A stretch of DNA of 64,000 nt, taken from the NCBI GenBank assembly GCA_029959865.1, contig JASCPE010000002.1:248001-312000 (forward strand), in the 5' to 3' direction. The position numbers and the translations under genes are program-made. Positions 1-7,740 of this stretch are shown in pieces (within the stretch, counting starts at the first letter, position 1; each line of letters starts with the position of its first letter). Source of the DNA: Microbacteriaceae bacterium PS02070. Lineage in GTDB: Bacteria > Actinomycetota > Actinomycetes > Actinomycetales > Microbacteriaceae. A model generated the notes under the pieces. The model was not told the DNA's origin and did not search any database. It saw only the letters and a program-made list of their open reading frames with translations.

Positions 1-1
1 C

Positions 2-553
2 GCACCCAATGGGCTCCGCGTCGACAAGACGCAGGAGCTGTCGATCGTCACCGTCTCGGCGCGCGACGGTCGCAACGTCCTGCCCGTCTTCACCTCCGTC
101 GAGACCCTCGCTGCCTGGGATCAGAAGGCGCGCCCCGTGCCTGCCGACGGTGTGCGCACAGCACTCGCCGCAGCCGCCGACGGCACCGAACTGATTGTCA
201 TCGACCCCGGCAGCGAGACCGAGTTTGTCCTTCGCCGTCCTGCGGTCTGGGCCATCGGCCAGGGAGAGGCGTGGGAGGCGGCAGAAGCTTCTCCCGAGGT
301 CTTTGCGGGGCTTCAAGAGAGCATCGGATCCGAGCTTGCGGTGCTCGACCTCGCCGTCGAGTCCGGCGACCCGTCCGCGCGGATGTCAGGCCCCGAGCTC
401 GTCGTCATCCTGCACCTGATGCCGGGGCTCGATCAGGCGCACCTTGACGCTGTCCTGCAGCGCCTTGCCTCCCGCTGGGCCGCCGATGATCGGGTCGCCA
501 CTCTGGTGGATTCCCTCACCGTCAAGTTCGTCCGCGCGCGCCTCGCTCCTTAG
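2..553 (+). CDS. SseB-like protein, 5' end missing
   Basis: The 3' part of a gene that begins before the window; 183 codons are visible and end at TAG. The sequence resembles the SseB N-terminal domain family, with segments such as LSIVTVSARDGRNVLPVFTS, LAAWD and ELIVIDPGSETEFVLRRPAV. The second half resembles the SseB C-terminal repeat, which ends in a segment predicted to be a short beta-rich fold. Proteins of this type are common in actinobacteria next to histidine biosynthesis genes and infC, but their biochemical role is not settled; SseB was named for serine sensitivity in E. coli. It converges on the DUF1844 gene, with an inverted repeat between them. The family call is from memory of these motifs. 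Confidence 0.75.
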   Translation, partial: APNGLRVDKTQELSIVTVSARDGRNVLPVFTSVETLAAWDQKARPVPADGVRTALAAAADGTELIVIDPGSETEFVLRRPAVWAIGQGEAWEAAEASPEVFAGLQESIGSELAVLDLAVESGDPSARMSGPELVVILHLMPGLDQAHLDAVLQRLASRWAADDRVATLVDSLTVKFVRARLAP

Positions 554-602
554 CACCTTCGCCCGCGCTCGGCCCGGGGATCGCGAAACTGCACGCCCAC
601 GT

Positions 603-650
603 CGAGACTGCAGGATAAACACGCCGTCTCACCACGGGCCTGCAGTCTCG
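603..650. repeat. 12-bp perfect inverted repeat between convergent genes
   Basis: CGAGACTGCAGG at 603-614 and its exact reverse complement CCTGCAGTCTCG at 639-650 flank a 24-nt loop. A further ACTGCA copy (aaactgcacg, about 586-595) lies just upstream. The element sits in the 119-nt gap between the convergent SseB-like and DUF1844 genes. It could be a bidirectional terminator without a T tract or a copy of a dispersed REP-like palindrome. I see no second copy in this window. Confidence 0.7.
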
Positions 651-672
651 CGGTGTCGCGGGGCAGGGCGGG

Positions 673-1083
673 TCAGGTGACGGGGCCGGTGTACTTCTCG
701 CCGGGGCCCTTGCCGATCGGGTCGGGAACAGTGGATGCCTCGCGGAAGGCGAGCTGCACCGAACGGAGTCCGTCGCGGAGAGAACGCGCGTGCATGTCGC
801 TGATCTCGGGAGCGGCTGCGGTGACAAGACCCGCGAGCGCGTTGATGAGTTTGCGCGCTTCGTCGAGATCCTTCTGCGTGTCAGGATCGTCGGCGAGGCC
901 CACCTTCACCGCGGCTGCGCTGAGCAGATGCACGGCAGTCGTCGTGATGACCTCGACCGCCGGCACGTCGGCGAGATCGCGGGACGCGGAGGCGGCAGCA
1001 GCGCGCTCGTTCTCCTGTTCCCACCGTTCGAGCCGTTCGGGCTGAGGTGCGGCGGGGGATTCGGAGAAGGGGTTCGTCGTCAC
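673..1083 (-). CDS. DUF1844 domain protein
   Basis: 136 residues, GTG start. The core shows the DUF1844 pattern: VPAVEVITTTAVHLLSAAAVKVGL, then DPDTQKDLDEARKLINALAGLV, then DMHARSLRDGLRSVQLAFREA. It is an all-helical small protein with an acidic N-terminal lead of about 35 residues and no signal peptide or membrane segment. In actinobacteria this family regularly lies just upstream of infC on the opposite strand, as here, but its function is unknown. The family assignment is confident; no molecular role should be inferred from the sequence. Confidence 0.85.
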   Translation of the reverse strand: MTTNPFSESPAAPQPERLERWEQENERAAAASASRDLADVPAVEVITTTAVHLLSAAAVKVGLADDPDTQKDLDEARKLINALAGLVTAAAPEISDMHARSLRDGLRSVQLAFREASTVPDPIGKGPGEKYTGPVT

Positions 1084-1193
1084 GGCGTGCTTTCTGGTAG
1101 ACTAGCGGGCGCACCGGGGCGTTCTGCTCCGGATCGAAAGAGGATTTCATCCCACCCGCGCTTGCCGCTCTAGGCTACCGGGTCTTGCACTCC

Positions 1194-1305
1194 ACTCGTC
1201 GAACCCCGTTCAACGAGTAGTCAGGGTGTGAAACACGACGCGTGATGTGCATCGTGCGGGGTGGGGGGAGTCTCTCTTCCGCCCGAGAACTCCACGATTT
1301 CTCGG
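1194..1305 (+). promoter_or_regulatory. Structured leader of infC-rpmI-rplT
   Basis: Two hairpins lie in the 252-nt gap before infC. The first, 1194-1218, is an 11-bp arm (ACTCGTCGAAC with GTTCAACGAGT, one mismatch) around a 3-nt loop. The second, 1283-1305, pairs CCGAGAA with TTCTCGG over a 9-nt loop and ends 19 nt before the infC Shine-Dalgarno. Autoregulatory mRNA leaders are known for infC-rpmI-rplT in other phyla. Whether this one binds L20 or IF3, or simply stabilises the RNA, is inference. I could not place the promoter with confidence. Confidence 0.5.
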
Positions 1306-1324
1306 TGGCATTCACCGCATGAAG

Positions 1325-1335
1325 AGGAGTTCCGC

Positions 1336-1338
<3 letters not shown>
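1325..1338 (+). promoter_or_regulatory. infC ribosome binding site with ATC start codon
   Basis: AGGAG at 1325-1329 is followed, after a 6-nt spacer, by ATC at 1336-1338. This is exactly where the conserved IF3 sequence [19 protein letters not shown] begins. The in-frame ATG at 1261 would add 25 residues unlike IF3 and has no better site in front. Non-AUG, near-cognate starts (AUU or AUC) are the rule for infC and allow IF3 to repress its own translation, so this site decides the start. Confidence 0.8.
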
Positions 1339-1947
<609 letters not shown>

Positions 1948-1994
1948 GACTCCCAGACTCCCGCGCGAGCGGGCAGCACAACGAAGGAAGAGAT

Positions 1995-2189
1995 ATGCCT
2001 AAGCAGAAGTCCCACTCGGGCGCTCGCAAGCGCTTCAAGGTCACCGGCACCGGCAAGATCCTGCGCGAGCAGACCAACATGCAGCACAAGTTCGAGGGAA
2101 AGACGGGCAAGCGTAAGCGTCGCCTGTCGGTCGACAAGCAGCTCGCCCCCGGCGACGCCAAGACCGCCCGCCGCCTGCTGGGCCGCTGA
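1995..2189 (+). CDS. rpmI: 50S ribosomal protein L35
   Basis: 64 residues, very basic, starting [20 protein letters not shown], which is diagnostic for bL35. A Shine-Dalgarno-like GGAAGAG precedes the ATG. L35 is part of the large subunit and in almost all bacteria is encoded between infC and rplT, as here. Nothing is missing relative to the usual 64-66 residues. Confidence 0.97.
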   Translation: MPKQKSHSGARKRFKVTGTGKILREQTNMQHKFEGKTGKRKRRLSVDKQLAPGDAKTARRLLGR

Positions 2190-2223
2190 GGCCTTCGAGT
2201 ACGAAGAGGAACGAAGAGAAGAA

Positions 2224-2607
2224 ATGGCTAGAGTCAAGCGGGCTGTAAACGCCCACAAGAAGCGTCGCGTCATCCTGGAGCGCGCGTCCGGTTACCGCGG
2301 TCAGCGTTCGCGCCTGTACCGCAAGGCCAAGGAGCAGGTCACCCACTCGCTGGTCTACGCGTATCGTGACCGTCGTAAGCGCAAGGGCGACTTCCGTCGT
2401 CTGTGGATCCAGCGCATCAACGCTGCGAGCCGCGCCAACGGCCTGACGTACAACCGGTTCATCCAGGGTCTCGGCCTGGCCGGCGTCCAGGTGGACCGCC
2501 GCATCCTCGCCGAGCTGGCTGTCAACGAGCCGGCCGTGTTCGCGTCGCTCGTGGAGACCGCCAAGAAGGCGCTTCCGGCCGACGTCAACGCCGCGAAGTC
2601 TGCCTGA
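2224..2607 (+). CDS. rplT: 50S ribosomal protein L20
   Basis: 127 residues starting [19 protein letters not shown], the conserved bL20 N-terminal extension that threads into 23S rRNA; the globular domain with [22 protein letters not shown] follows. L20 is needed early in 50S assembly and in several bacteria also represses its own operon by binding the leader mRNA. A purine-rich site (gaagagaagaa) precedes the ATG. It is the last gene of the infC operon and is followed after 5 nt by a strong terminator. Confidence 0.97.
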   Translation: MARVKRAVNAHKKRRVILERASGYRGQRSRLYRKAKEQVTHSLVYAYRDRRKRKGDFRRLWIQRINAASRANGLTYNRFIQGLGLAGVQVDRRILAELAVNEPAVFASLVETAKKALPADVNAAKSA

Positions 2608-2612
2608 TCCGG

Positions 2613-2664
2613 CACCAACGACAATGGGCGTCCTCCTTCGGGAGGGCGCCCATTGTCGTTGGTG
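2613..2664. terminator. Long bidirectional terminator after rplT
   Basis: A hairpin of about 23 bp (CACCAACGACAATGGGCG against CGCCCATTGTCGTTGGTG, with an inner TCCTCC/GGGAGG part) closes on a TTC loop. It fills the whole space between rplT and the convergent lipoprotein gene. There is no long T tract, but the stem is strong enough to serve both strands. Confidence 0.85.
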
Positions 2665-2666
2665 GG

Positions 2667-3380
2667 TCAGTCGTACCAGACGACCGGATTGGAGTAGTAG
2701 GGGTTGTCGCTCGTTCCCCCGGCGACCACGCTGCCGTCGCCGTAGTACATGGCTCCGATGAGCTCGCGCCCTGACTCGATGAGCGCGATGTGGCACGTCT
2801 CGACGACCTGCCCGACGGTGGGCTGAGTGATCAGAAAGTCGCCCTCGCACGCGGGGTTCGTCTCCAGAGTGAGGGGGTACGCGGTGCTCGTGCCGTCATC
2901 CTGAAGGCCGATGATCGTCCCACCCACGATGCTGTTGCCACGGCCCGCTCCGGCGAGGGCGACCACTTCGAGCGTGCCGCGGATGTAGCTCACGCGGTCG
3001 AACTGCTCGGAATCGTCAAGCTCATCCAGGATGGACGTGTCGCCCTCCTCGATGCCCGACACGGTATAGGTCAGATACGCCCAGCCTTCCTCGATCTCGA
3101 GAACGCCGACCGCTGTCTGGATGGTCGCCGACTCTCCGAAGGAGATCTGGGTCCCGGGAGCGGTCACTTCGGGGAGCGGATCGGGGTTTGCGGGGTCAGG
3201 TCCGCTGAGGTCCTCCGTCGGTGTCGGCGCCGGAGTCTGAGCCTGGCTCGGTTGGGCGGTCGAGATGTCGGTCGTGATCGGGGTGGCCTCGGTCTCAGGC
3301 TCCCCGGTGCAACCGGTCAGCGCCGCGAATCCCGTGAGGATGACGATGCCGATCGTGCTGCGCAGGGGAGTGCGGGTCAT
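2667..3380 (-). CDS. Putative lipoprotein of unknown function
   Basis: 237 residues. The N-terminus is a lipoprotein signal: basic start MTRTPLRS, hydrophobic core IGIVILTGFAAL, and lipobox LTGC with Cys24. A Thr/Pro/Ser/Gln-rich linker of about 45 residues follows, as in surface-tethered actinobacterial lipoproteins. The rest is beta-rich with two Cys (CEGDF and TCHIAL) that may pair. I recognise no domain family; it looks like an exported DUF4352-type or similar beta-sandwich, which is only a guess. The ATG follows TAGCAT by 6 nt, so the mRNA is probably leaderless. Confidence 0.75.
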   Translation of the reverse strand: MTRTPLRSTIGIVILTGFAALTGCTGEPETEATPITTDISTAQPSQAQTPAPTPTEDLSGPDPANPDPLPEVTAPGTQISFGESATIQTAVGVLEIEEGWAYLTYTVSGIEEGDTSILDELDDSEQFDRVSYIRGTLEVVALAGAGRGNSIVGGTIIGLQDDGTSTAYPLTLETNPACEGDFLITQPTVGQVVETCHIALIESGRELIGAMYYGDGSVVAGGTSDNPYYSNPVVWYD

Positions 3381-3386
3381 CCGCTC

Positions 3387-3421
3387 ATGCTATCGGCGCG
3401 TGAGAGCCGAGACTCTAGGAT
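3387..3421. promoter_or_regulatory. Divergent leaderless promoters
   Basis: On the minus strand a -10 box TAGCAT (3392-3387) lies 6 nt before the ATG of the lipoprotein gene. On the plus strand TAGGAT (3416-3421) lies 6 nt before the GTG of the methyltransferase gene. Both starts are placed where transcription should begin, and neither has a Shine-Dalgarno. The 47-nt gap thus holds two back-to-back promoters. Confidence 0.6.
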
Positions 3422-3427
3422 GGAGCC

Positions 3428-4228
3428 GTGCTCGAAAACCCCCGCTCTCCCCGGGTGCGCGCTGTCGCCAAGCTGAGCAAACGAAGCGCGCGGCAGGACA
3501 GCGGGCTCTTCCTCGTCGAGGGGCCTCAGGCGACCCGTGAGGTTCTCGCGTACCGACCCGAATCGATCGTCGAAGTCTTCGTCACTCCTACCGCTCTGGA
3601 GCGGCACACCGACATTCGGGACGCGCTCGTAGACGTCGGGATCGAGCCGGAGTTCGCGACCGAACCGGTCGTGGAAGCCATCGCAGATACCGTCACGCCC
3701 CAGGGAATCGTCGCGGTCGCGCGGCAGTCCCCGACGTCGATGCGTGACATCTTCGCGGCGGGGCCCCGGCTCGTCGCCATCTGTGAGGAAGTGCGTGATC
3801 CCGGCAACCTCGGCACGATCATCCGCGCCGCTGACGCTGCGGGAGCCGATGCCGTGGTTCTCACGGGAAATACGGTCGATCCGTACAACCCGAAGGTCGT
3901 GCGCGCCACGACCGGCTCGCTGTTTCATGTTCCGGTATCCGTCGGGGGAGACCTTGCCGACGCCGTCGATCGTGCTCACGCTGCGGGGATTCGCGTCGTC
4001 GCGGCAGACGTCGATGGCCAGGATTTCCTCGCACACCGCGCCGCCCTCGCCGAACCGACGGCATGGCTCTTCGGCAACGAGGCGCGAGGGCTCGACGAAG
4101 CGGCGCTCGCCCTCGTGGACCTCTCGCTCCGGCTACCGATCTACGGCGCCGCTGAGTCTCTCAATCTCGCTACCGCCGCGAGCGTGTGTCTGTACGAAAC
4201 GGCGTTCGCTCAGCGCGCCGCTGTCTGA
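3428..4228 (+). CDS. TrmH/SpoU-family rRNA 2'-O-methyltransferase
   Basis: 266 residues, GTG start fixed by the -10 box 6 nt upstream. It belongs to the SPOUT superfamily with a trefoil-knot SAM site. Motif 1 is RDPGNLGTIIRAADAAGADAV, whose Asn and Arg are catalytic in this family. Motif 2 is WLFGNEARGL and motif 3 is LPIYGAAESLNLATAASV. The N-terminal 100 residues form a substrate-binding domain (SRQ-like opening KRSARQDSGLFLVEGPQATREV). In other actinobacteria the gene at this place, between rplT and pheS, is called tsnR by similarity to the thiostrepton-resistance methylase. The exact nucleotide modified cannot be told from sequence. Confidence 0.9.
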   Translation: MLENPRSPRVRAVAKLSKRSARQDSGLFLVEGPQATREVLAYRPESIVEVFVTPTALERHTDIRDALVDVGIEPEFATEPVVEAIADTVTPQGIVAVARQSPTSMRDIFAAGPRLVAICEEVRDPGNLGTIIRAADAAGADAVVLTGNTVDPYNPKVVRATTGSLFHVPVSVGGDLADAVDRAHAAGIRVVAADVDGQDFLAHRAALAEPTAWLFGNEARGLDEAALALVDLSLRLPIYGAAESLNLATAASVCLYETAFAQRAAV

Positions 4229-4279
4229 TCAGCCATATTCCGCGGCTGTTACAACTCGGTAAAGGTCGTCGCGGCGGCG

Positions 4280-4315
4280 TGTGACGCAATATGTCACACC
4301 CCCTAGGGTGGGGCC
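4280..4315 (+). promoter_or_regulatory. gluA promoter with palindromic operator candidate
   Basis: The -10 box TAGGGT (4304-4309) ends 6 nt before the gluA ATG; GTGACG at 4281-4286 is a possible -35 with a 17-nt spacer. A perfect 6-bp inverted repeat TGTGAC-N7-GTCACA (4280-4298) overlaps the -35 and spacer. Its spacing is 3 nt longer than a CRP/GlxR site, so another regulator is more likely. The mRNA appears leaderless. Confidence 0.55.
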
Positions 4316-5107
4316 ATGACGAATGCTGACGTATCCGCCCGTCCCGAGGGCGAAATGTCCGCCGGTCGAGGCGAACCGCTTGTCGTGATCACCGACGTGG
4401 AGAAGCACTACGGCGATTTCCATGCGCTGAAGAACATCAATCTCACGGTCAACCGTGGCGAGGTCGTCGTCGTCATCGGGCCGTCCGGGTCGGGGAAGTC
4501 GACCCTGTGCCGCACGATCAATCGTCTGGAGACGATCACCGAGGGCACAATCACGATCGACGGCAAGGAACTGCCGAAGGAAGGCAAGGCGCTCGCGCAG
4601 TTGCGTGCCGACGTCGGCATGGTGTTCCAGTCCTTCAACCTGTTCTCTCACCTCACGATCCTCGAGAACGTGACTCTCGGCCCCATCAAGGTGAAAGGCA
4701 AGAAGAAGGCAGCAGCCGATGAGCAGGCGAAGGCGCTGCTCGACCGCGTCGGCGTTGCTCACCAGGTCTCAAAGTTGCCCGGTCAGCTTTCCGGCGGTCA
4801 ACAGCAGCGTGTCGCGATCGCGCGGGCGTTGGCGATGGAGCCCAAGGTCATGCTCTTCGACGAGCCGACGAGCGCCCTCGACCCCGAGATGATCAACGAA
4901 GTGCTCGACGTCATGGTCGGGCTCGCGAAAGACGGCATGACGATGGTTGTCGTGACGCACGAGATGGGCTTCGCGCGGAAGGCAGCCGACCGCGTCGTCT
5001 TCATGGCGGACGGGCAGATCGTCGAGGAGGCGACACCCGAGGAGTTCTTCACCAACCCCAAGAGTGACCGGGCCAAGGACTTCCTGTCCAAGCTCATCAC
5101 CCACTGA
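4316..5107 (+). CDS. gluA: Glutamate ABC importer, ATP-binding subunit
   Basis: 263 residues. It powers uptake of glutamate or a related polar amino acid at the inner membrane. Walker A is GPSGSGKST (about 55-63), the Q-loop lies in [17 protein letters not shown], the signature is [15 protein letters not shown], and Walker B is [14 protein letters not shown], followed by the His-switch [10 protein letters not shown]. The set is typical of the polar amino acid (PAAT) family. It leads a four-gene operon in the same order as gluABCD of Corynebacterium. The ATG was chosen over an internal Met14 because the -10 box is 6 nt away. Glutamate specificity rests on gene order and family resemblance. Confidence 0.9.
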   Translation: MTNADVSARPEGEMSAGRGEPLVVITDVEKHYGDFHALKNINLTVNRGEVVVVIGPSGSGKSTLCRTINRLETITEGTITIDGKELPKEGKALAQLRADVGMVFQSFNLFSHLTILENVTLGPIKVKGKKKAAADEQAKALLDRVGVAHQVSKLPGQLSGGQQQRVAIARALAMEPKVMLFDEPTSALDPEMINEVLDVMVGLAKDGMTMVVVTHEMGFARKAADRVVFMADGQIVEEATPEEFFTNPKSDRAKDFLSKLITH

Positions 5108-5166
5108 CCTGTACCGCCGGCCGCACAGCCTTGCAGGTCGGCACCCACCCAGGAGGAAAGAATCAC

Positions 5167-6036
5167 ATGCGCAAGACACGACTGATGACGATCGCCGGCC
5201 TCGCGGCTGTGGCGGCGTTGACGCTGACGGCCTGTGCCGGTGGCGACTCGGATGCCCCCGGCGGCGAGGTCGCCGACGAAGTCACTCTCGAAGGCAGCCC
5301 CACATACGACGCGATGGTCGAGCGCGGCTCCGTGAACGTCGGCATCCGCGAGGACCAGCCGGGTCTCGGCGTCCTGGACGCTGCAACGGGAGAGCGCAGC
5401 GGATTCGACGTCGACATCGCGAACTGGATCGCCGCATCGCTCGGGTTCGAGCCTGACCAGATCAACTACACCGCCGTCCCGTCCGCCAACCGCGAGCAGG
5501 CCATCATCAACGGCGACATCGACTACATGGTCGGCACCTACTCGATCACCGATTCCCGCAAGGAGCAGATCGACTTCGCCGGTCCGTACTTCGTGACCGG
5601 CCAGAGCCTGCTGGTCCGCACGGACAGTGACATCGCCGGTCCGGACGACCTTTCGCCCGAGACGACGGTGTGTTCCGTCACCGGTTCGACGCCGATCCAG
5701 AACATCCGCGACAGCTACCCGGATGTACCGACCACCGAGTTCGACACGTACTCGCTGTGTGTGGAGGCTCTGGTTCAGGGTCAGGTTGACGCCGTCACCA
5801 CCGACGCGGCGATCCTTCTCGGCTACGCCGCTGCGCAGCCGGAAGAGATCAAGGTCGTCGGCGAGCCCTTCTCCGTCGAGGAGTACGGCATCGGACTCCC
5901 GAAGGGTGATGACGCACTGCGCGGATTCATCAACGACCTCCTCGAGGACAACCCGGAGACGTGGCAGGAGATCTTCGACGCGAACCTCGGTGCGTCCGGC
6001 ACCGAGATCGACCAGCCCGAGGTCGATCGCTACTGA
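5167..6036 (+). CDS. gluB: Glutamate-binding lipoprotein of ABC importer
   Basis: 289 residues from the ATG at 5167, which has AGGAGG 10 nt upstream. A lipoprotein signal ends at the lipobox LTAC with Cys23, so the protein is anchored on the outer face of the membrane. The body is a type II periplasmic-binding fold: RGSVNVGIREDQPGLGVLD, GFDVDIANWIAASLGF, RKEQIDFAGPYFVTGQSLLV and VDAVTTDAAILLGYAA are the usual motifs of family 3 solute-binding proteins. It lies 59 nt after gluA and is followed by a stem-loop that may make its mRNA more abundant than the permease mRNAs. Confidence 0.92.
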   Translation: MRKTRLMTIAGLAAVAALTLTACAGGDSDAPGGEVADEVTLEGSPTYDAMVERGSVNVGIREDQPGLGVLDAATGERSGFDVDIANWIAASLGFEPDQINYTAVPSANREQAIINGDIDYMVGTYSITDSRKEQIDFAGPYFVTGQSLLVRTDSDIAGPDDLSPETTVCSVTGSTPIQNIRDSYPDVPTTEFDTYSLCVEALVQGQVDAVTTDAAILLGYAAAQPEEIKVVGEPFSVEEYGIGLPKGDDALRGFINDLLEDNPETWQEIFDANLGASGTEIDQPEVDRY

Positions 6037-6043
6037 TCTGAGT

Positions 6044-6079
6044 GATCTTCCCGGAGCGTGAGTGCGCTCCGGGAAGATC
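6044..6079 (+). terminator. 15-bp stem-loop between gluB and gluC
   Basis: GATCTTCCCGGAGCG (6044-6058) and CGCTCCGGGAAGATC (6065-6079) form a perfect stem with a 6-nt loop TGAGTG. No T tract follows, so it is more likely a partial terminator or an RNA-stabilising element that keeps the binding-protein mRNA in excess. That arrangement is well known in ABC import operons. Confidence 0.75.
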
Positions 6080-6106
6080 CTCTCCAGGCCAAGAGAGGGG
6101 AGTGCG

Positions 6107-6763
6107 GTGTTCGACACGTTTGTCAACAACGGCAGTCTGTGGTGGGGGGCGCTCCAGGGCACGCTGGTTCTCTTCGCGGGCGGCGGCGCAATCGCGCTGG
6201 TGCTCGGGTTCATCGTCGGCGCCATGCGTGTGTCGCCCGTACCCATCGCGCGCGCCGTGGGGACGTTCTACGTCAATACGATCCGCAACACGCCCCTGAC
6301 ACTGGTGTTCTTCGCCTTCGCGTTCGCGATGCCCATCCTTCTCGAGCTGCGCGACGTGGACTATCTGTCGCTGGCGATCATTGCGCTCGGCCTCTATACC
6401 GCGACGTATGTCGCGGAGGTCCTGCGCTCGGGGGTCAACACGGTTCCCGTGGGGCAAGCCGAGGCGGCGCGGGCGCTCGGCATGGGTTTCGGTCAGGTGA
6501 TGTCGCTCATCGTCCTGCCGCAGGCATTTCGTTCGGTCATTCCGCCGCTCATGTCGGTGATCATCGCCCTCCTCAAGAACACCACGGTGGCCTCGGGATT
6601 CGCCGTCCTAAACCTTGGTTCCATCCGCGGGAACCTCTCCGAACGCCCCGGGTTCAACGTCATCGAAGTGATGCTGTGGATCGCGGCCATCTTCGTCGTT
6701 CTCGTGTTGGCCCTCAGTGCCGTCCAGCAGTACTTCGAGCGGAAGTGGAGGGTTGTGCGATGA
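6107..6763 (+). CDS. gluC: Glutamate ABC importer permease
   Basis: 218 residues from GTG 6107, which has GAGGGGAG just upstream; an in-frame ATG/GTG earlier would run back into the stem-loop. About five membrane helices are visible. The BPD_transp_1 EAA loop reads EAARALGMGFGQVMSLIVLPQAFR and contacts the ATPase. FYVNTIRNTPLTLVFFAFAF is typical of the HisM/GlnP group of polar amino acid permeases. It overlaps the next gene in an ATGA motif, which suggests translational coupling with gluD and a GluC-GluD heterodimer. Confidence 0.9.
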   Translation: MFDTFVNNGSLWWGALQGTLVLFAGGGAIALVLGFIVGAMRVSPVPIARAVGTFYVNTIRNTPLTLVFFAFAFAMPILLELRDVDYLSLAIIALGLYTATYVAEVLRSGVNTVPVGQAEAARALGMGFGQVMSLIVLPQAFRSVIPPLMSVIIALLKNTTVASGFAVLNLGSIRGNLSERPGFNVIEVMLWIAAIFVVLVLALSAVQQYFERKWRVVR

Positions 6764-7680
6764 GTTCCGTTCTCTATGACGTCCCCGGTCCTCGCGCGAT
6801 CGCCCGGAACCGGATCATCGGTGTAGCGACCGTCCTCGCCGTCGTCGCCGTCGTTGGCTTCCTTCTCTGGAGGATGATCGCCACCGGTCAGCTCACTGCG
6901 TCGAAGTGGGAGATCTTCACGTTCCCGAACGTGTGGATGCAGGTGGGTCTGCGGACGTGGAACACGGTATCTGCATTCTTGGTGGCCGCGCTCGGCGCAC
7001 TCGCGCTCGGGTTCCTGCTGGCGATCGGACGGCTGTCGGAGCACGCGTGGGTGCGGGCTCCCTTCACGGCGATCATCGAAATCATGAGGGCGATTCCGGT
7101 CCTCGTGTTCATGATGATCCTGTACTACGCATTGCCGGCCCTCGGACTTCGAGTGCCCACCTTCTGGGCCGTCGTGATCGCGCTGATCTGCTACAACGGC
7201 TCGGTGCTCGCGGAAGTCATTCGTGCGGGCGTCGAGTCTCTCCCGCGCGGACAGAAAGAGGCAGGCTACGCGATCGGTCTTCGCAAGTCGGGTGTCATGC
7301 GCCTCATCTTGCTCCCGCAAGCCATTCGCGCCATGCTTCCCGCGATCATCGCTCAACTGGTCGTCACGCTGAAGGACACCGCCCTCGGGTTCATCATCAC
7401 CTACCCGGAGTTGCTGGATTACGCGAAGTTCATCGGCTCACAGACGATGTACGATTCGCCGGTCATCCCCGCAATGATGGTCGCCGGCGCAATCTACATC
7501 GTCCTCTGTCTGATCCTGTCCTACGTCGCGAACGTCGTCGAGAAGCGGATCCGCCGAGACCCGAAGCTTCCGAAGAACGTGCGCAAACGGGAGACGACCA
7601 ACACGCAGATCATCGCGGCCCAGGACGTCGAGACCGAGGTCGGATCCGGTGGCACCGGTTCCGACCGCCGCGCACCGTAG
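6760..7680 (+). CDS. gluD: Glutamate ABC importer permease
   Basis: 306 residues; the ATG overlaps the gluC stop (ATGA). It has an N-terminal cytoplasmic piece, about five to six membrane helices, and the EAA loop KEAGYAIGLRKSGVMRLILLPQAIR. IIEIMRAIPVLVFMMILYYALP is the usual permease motif. A C-terminal tail of about 50 residues, rich in charged residues (RIRRDPKLPKNVRKRE onward), is cytoplasmic; GluD proteins of corynebacteria have similar tails. With GluC it should form the membrane channel. It is last in the operon and no clear terminator follows before pheS. Confidence 0.9.
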   Translation: MSSVLYDVPGPRAIARNRIIGVATVLAVVAVVGFLLWRMIATGQLTASKWEIFTFPNVWMQVGLRTWNTVSAFLVAALGALALGFLLAIGRLSEHAWVRAPFTAIIEIMRAIPVLVFMMILYYALPALGLRVPTFWAVVIALICYNGSVLAEVIRAGVESLPRGQKEAGYAIGLRKSGVMRLILLPQAIRAMLPAIIAQLVVTLKDTALGFIITYPELLDYAKFIGSQTMYDSPVIPAMMVAGAIYIVLCLILSYVANVVEKRIRRDPKLPKNVRKRETTNTQIIAAQDVETEVGSGGTGSDRRAP

Positions 7681-7726
7681 CCTCCAGGCGCCATCGCGAC
7701 CGCACCAGCGTCGGGCGTGACCCCGG

Positions 7727-7740
7727 TAGACTCGTTCCTC
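7727..7740 (+). promoter_or_regulatory. pheS promoter -10, leaderless
   Basis: TAGACT at 7727-7732 ends 8 nt before GTG 7741. There is no Shine-Dalgarno in the gap, so transcription and translation of pheS probably start at almost the same base. No T-box or Phe-rich leader ORF is present in the 60 nt between gluD and pheS. Confidence 0.55.

Noticed and set aside
4798..6246. 482-codon frame on the minus strand across gluA and gluB
   Set aside because: It is antisense to two genes with full domain evidence, has no family resemblance and simply reflects GC-rich third positions.
7681..7740. T-box or Phe leader before pheS
   Set aside because: The gap is 60 nt and the -10 box is 8 nt from the start, leaving no room for a leader RNA.
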